The notes under the pieces are model-generated. The model searched no databases and was not told where the DNA came from. It worked only from the letters and a program-made list of their open reading frames with translations. The translations under genes and the position numbers were made by a program. From Streptomyces turgidiscabies Car8 (lineage in GTDB: Bacteria; Actinomycetota; Actinomycetes; Streptomycetales; Streptomycetaceae), in the NCBI RefSeq assembly GCF_000331005.1, contig NZ_AEJB01000361.1, positions 124,001-188,000 on the forward strand: DNA of 64,000 nucleotides, given 5' to 3'. Shown here one piece after another: positions 63,393 through 64,000 of this stretch; positions within the stretch are counted from its first letter, which is position 1; the number at the start of each line of letters is the position of its first letter.

Positions 63393-63430
63393 GAACCGCC
63401 GAGGAGACTGGAGTGGCGCCTCGGCGGTTC
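63393..63430 (-). terminator. Hairpin after the partial AAA+ gene
   Basis: GAACCGCCGAGG and its complement (12 bp) around a 14-base loop, between the partial AAA+ gene ending at 63445 and the small gene at 63348. Confidence 0.7.
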
Positions 63431-63444
63431 AGATGGGGGCGTCC

Positions 63445-64000
63445 TCAGAAGTCGATGGAGTACTTCGGGGGACGGCGCAGGATCACCGCGGCGGCACGCA
63501 GGTCCTTCTCGTCGTCGGGCGACCTGTCGTCCTCGTCACGGAGGTCGGTGAGCGTGAAGGCACCATCCGGGAGCTGGTAGCCGTCCTCGGACGGGACGGC
63601 GTCGCGCATGCGGAACTGCAGCCCGATGCCGGTGTCCCAGTCGTTGATGGTCTGCAGGCTGTCGCTGTTGAACAGATCGACACGACCGTCGAAGACGTCG
63701 GTGTCGCCGTTCTTCCAGGTGATGTGGGCCTCGATCCGCGAGCCGGTGTGCTCGCTGCGCTTGATATTCAGGTCACCGATCACCTCGGCGAACGACTCTC
63801 CCAGACGCAGCTCGAAGGCGATCGCCCGCAGGTGGTCGAAGTTGATGTCGTACTTCCGGGAGAAGTCGACGATCTCGGCCACTTGCTTCTCGGCTACTCC
63901 GGGCACCTGGTCGCGCAGGTAGGTGGCCACCGTCTCGGGCTCGGGGTAGGCGAAGCGCATGTGGTAGTGGAAGCGGCCGGGGCGGTTGAGCATGTAGTCG
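63445..64000 (-). CDS. AAA+ ATPase, C-terminal part (runs off window)
   Basis: The visible 185 codons start inside an AAA+ domain: LNRPGRFHYHMRFAYPEPE matches the arginine-finger and sensor region of AAA proteins such as the FtsH/Cdc48 group (RPGRFD). An alpha-helical lid domain follows, then a beta-rich tail of about 100 residues (TGSRIEAHITWKNGD ... AAVILRRPPKYSIDF). Walker motifs would lie beyond base 64000. Confidence 0.75.
   Translation of the reverse strand, partial: DYMLNRPGRFHYHMRFAYPEPETVATYLRDQVPGVAEKQVAEIVDFSRKYDINFDHLRAIAFELRLGESFAEVIGDLNIKRSEHTGSRIEAHITWKNGDTDVFDGRVDLFNSDSLQTINDWDTGIGLQFRMRDAVPSEDGYQLPDGAFTLTDLRDEDDRSPDDEKDLRAAAVILRRPPKYSIDF

Noticed and set aside
1-64000. tRNA or rRNA genes and CRISPR arrays
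   Set aside because: No cloverleaf-like segments with GGTTCRA arms, no rRNA sequence and no regularly spaced repeats were seen by eye.

Overview
The window is high-GC actinobacterial DNA, most likely Streptomyces: GTG, TTG and ATG starts are all used, spacing is tight, Streptomyces-type small proteins are present, and coding strands have G/C-rich third positions. It reads as accessory or mobile DNA (plasmid arm or integrated element), not core chromosome. No rRNA, tRNA, CRISPR array or replication gene was recognised.

Layout. (1) 0-2.5 kb: an MMPL exporter divergent from an OmpR-type two-component system. (2) 2.5-9.9 kb: decayed DNA (GH78 rhamnosidase tail, truncated HNH-RAMA nuclease, UppP tail, MazG-like and transposase fragments) around one intact AAA ATPase with a C-terminal PD-(D/E)XK-like nuclease. 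(3) 9.9-13.6 kb: an overlapping OLD-family nuclease and UvrD-like helicase, a Gabija-type defence pair. (4) 13.8-17.7 kb: a frameshifted IS5-type element, then an XRE-ImmA/IrrE regulator-protease and two unknown proteins. (5) 17.7-22.5 kb: a gene graveyard (second MazG-like copy, truncated EEP nuclease, broken hemC, IS701 and recombinase fragments) ending in an XRE regulator.

(6) 22.7-56.1 kb is the centrepiece: an almost undamaged, mostly plus-strand block that looks like a conjugation locus. It has a small two-TM pilin-like protein, a muralytic lysozyme-CHAP membrane protein, four consecutive one-TM proteins (at least two similar to each other), a MobL-like relaxase, a 1348-aa VirD4/TraG-like coupling ATPase, a two-domain Clp-like AAA+ ATPase whose second P-loop is split by a LAGLIDADG intein with class 3 hallmarks, a long coiled-coil tail-anchored protein, secreted SH3 proteins, an HU-like protein and a Phd/RelE-like toxin-antitoxin pair. 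It also encodes an 1848-aa single-chain protein carrying both the beta-type (GDK...HGNKG) and beta'-type (DFDGD) active-site motifs of multisubunit RNA polymerases. Most transcription units of this block, and none seen outside it, are preceded by an AT-rich motif close to CCYTWTCGAATG followed by GATAGANT. My central inference is that this element carries its own RNA polymerase and a matching promoter set, a phage-like strategy within a conjugation locus. No VirB4-type ATPase was recognised.

(7) 56-64 kb: minus-strand small hypothetical genes, a LuxR-type regulator, a P-loop-family protein, an HNH protein and a partial AAA+ ATPase. Several of these have apparent frameshifts, unlike the intact core block.
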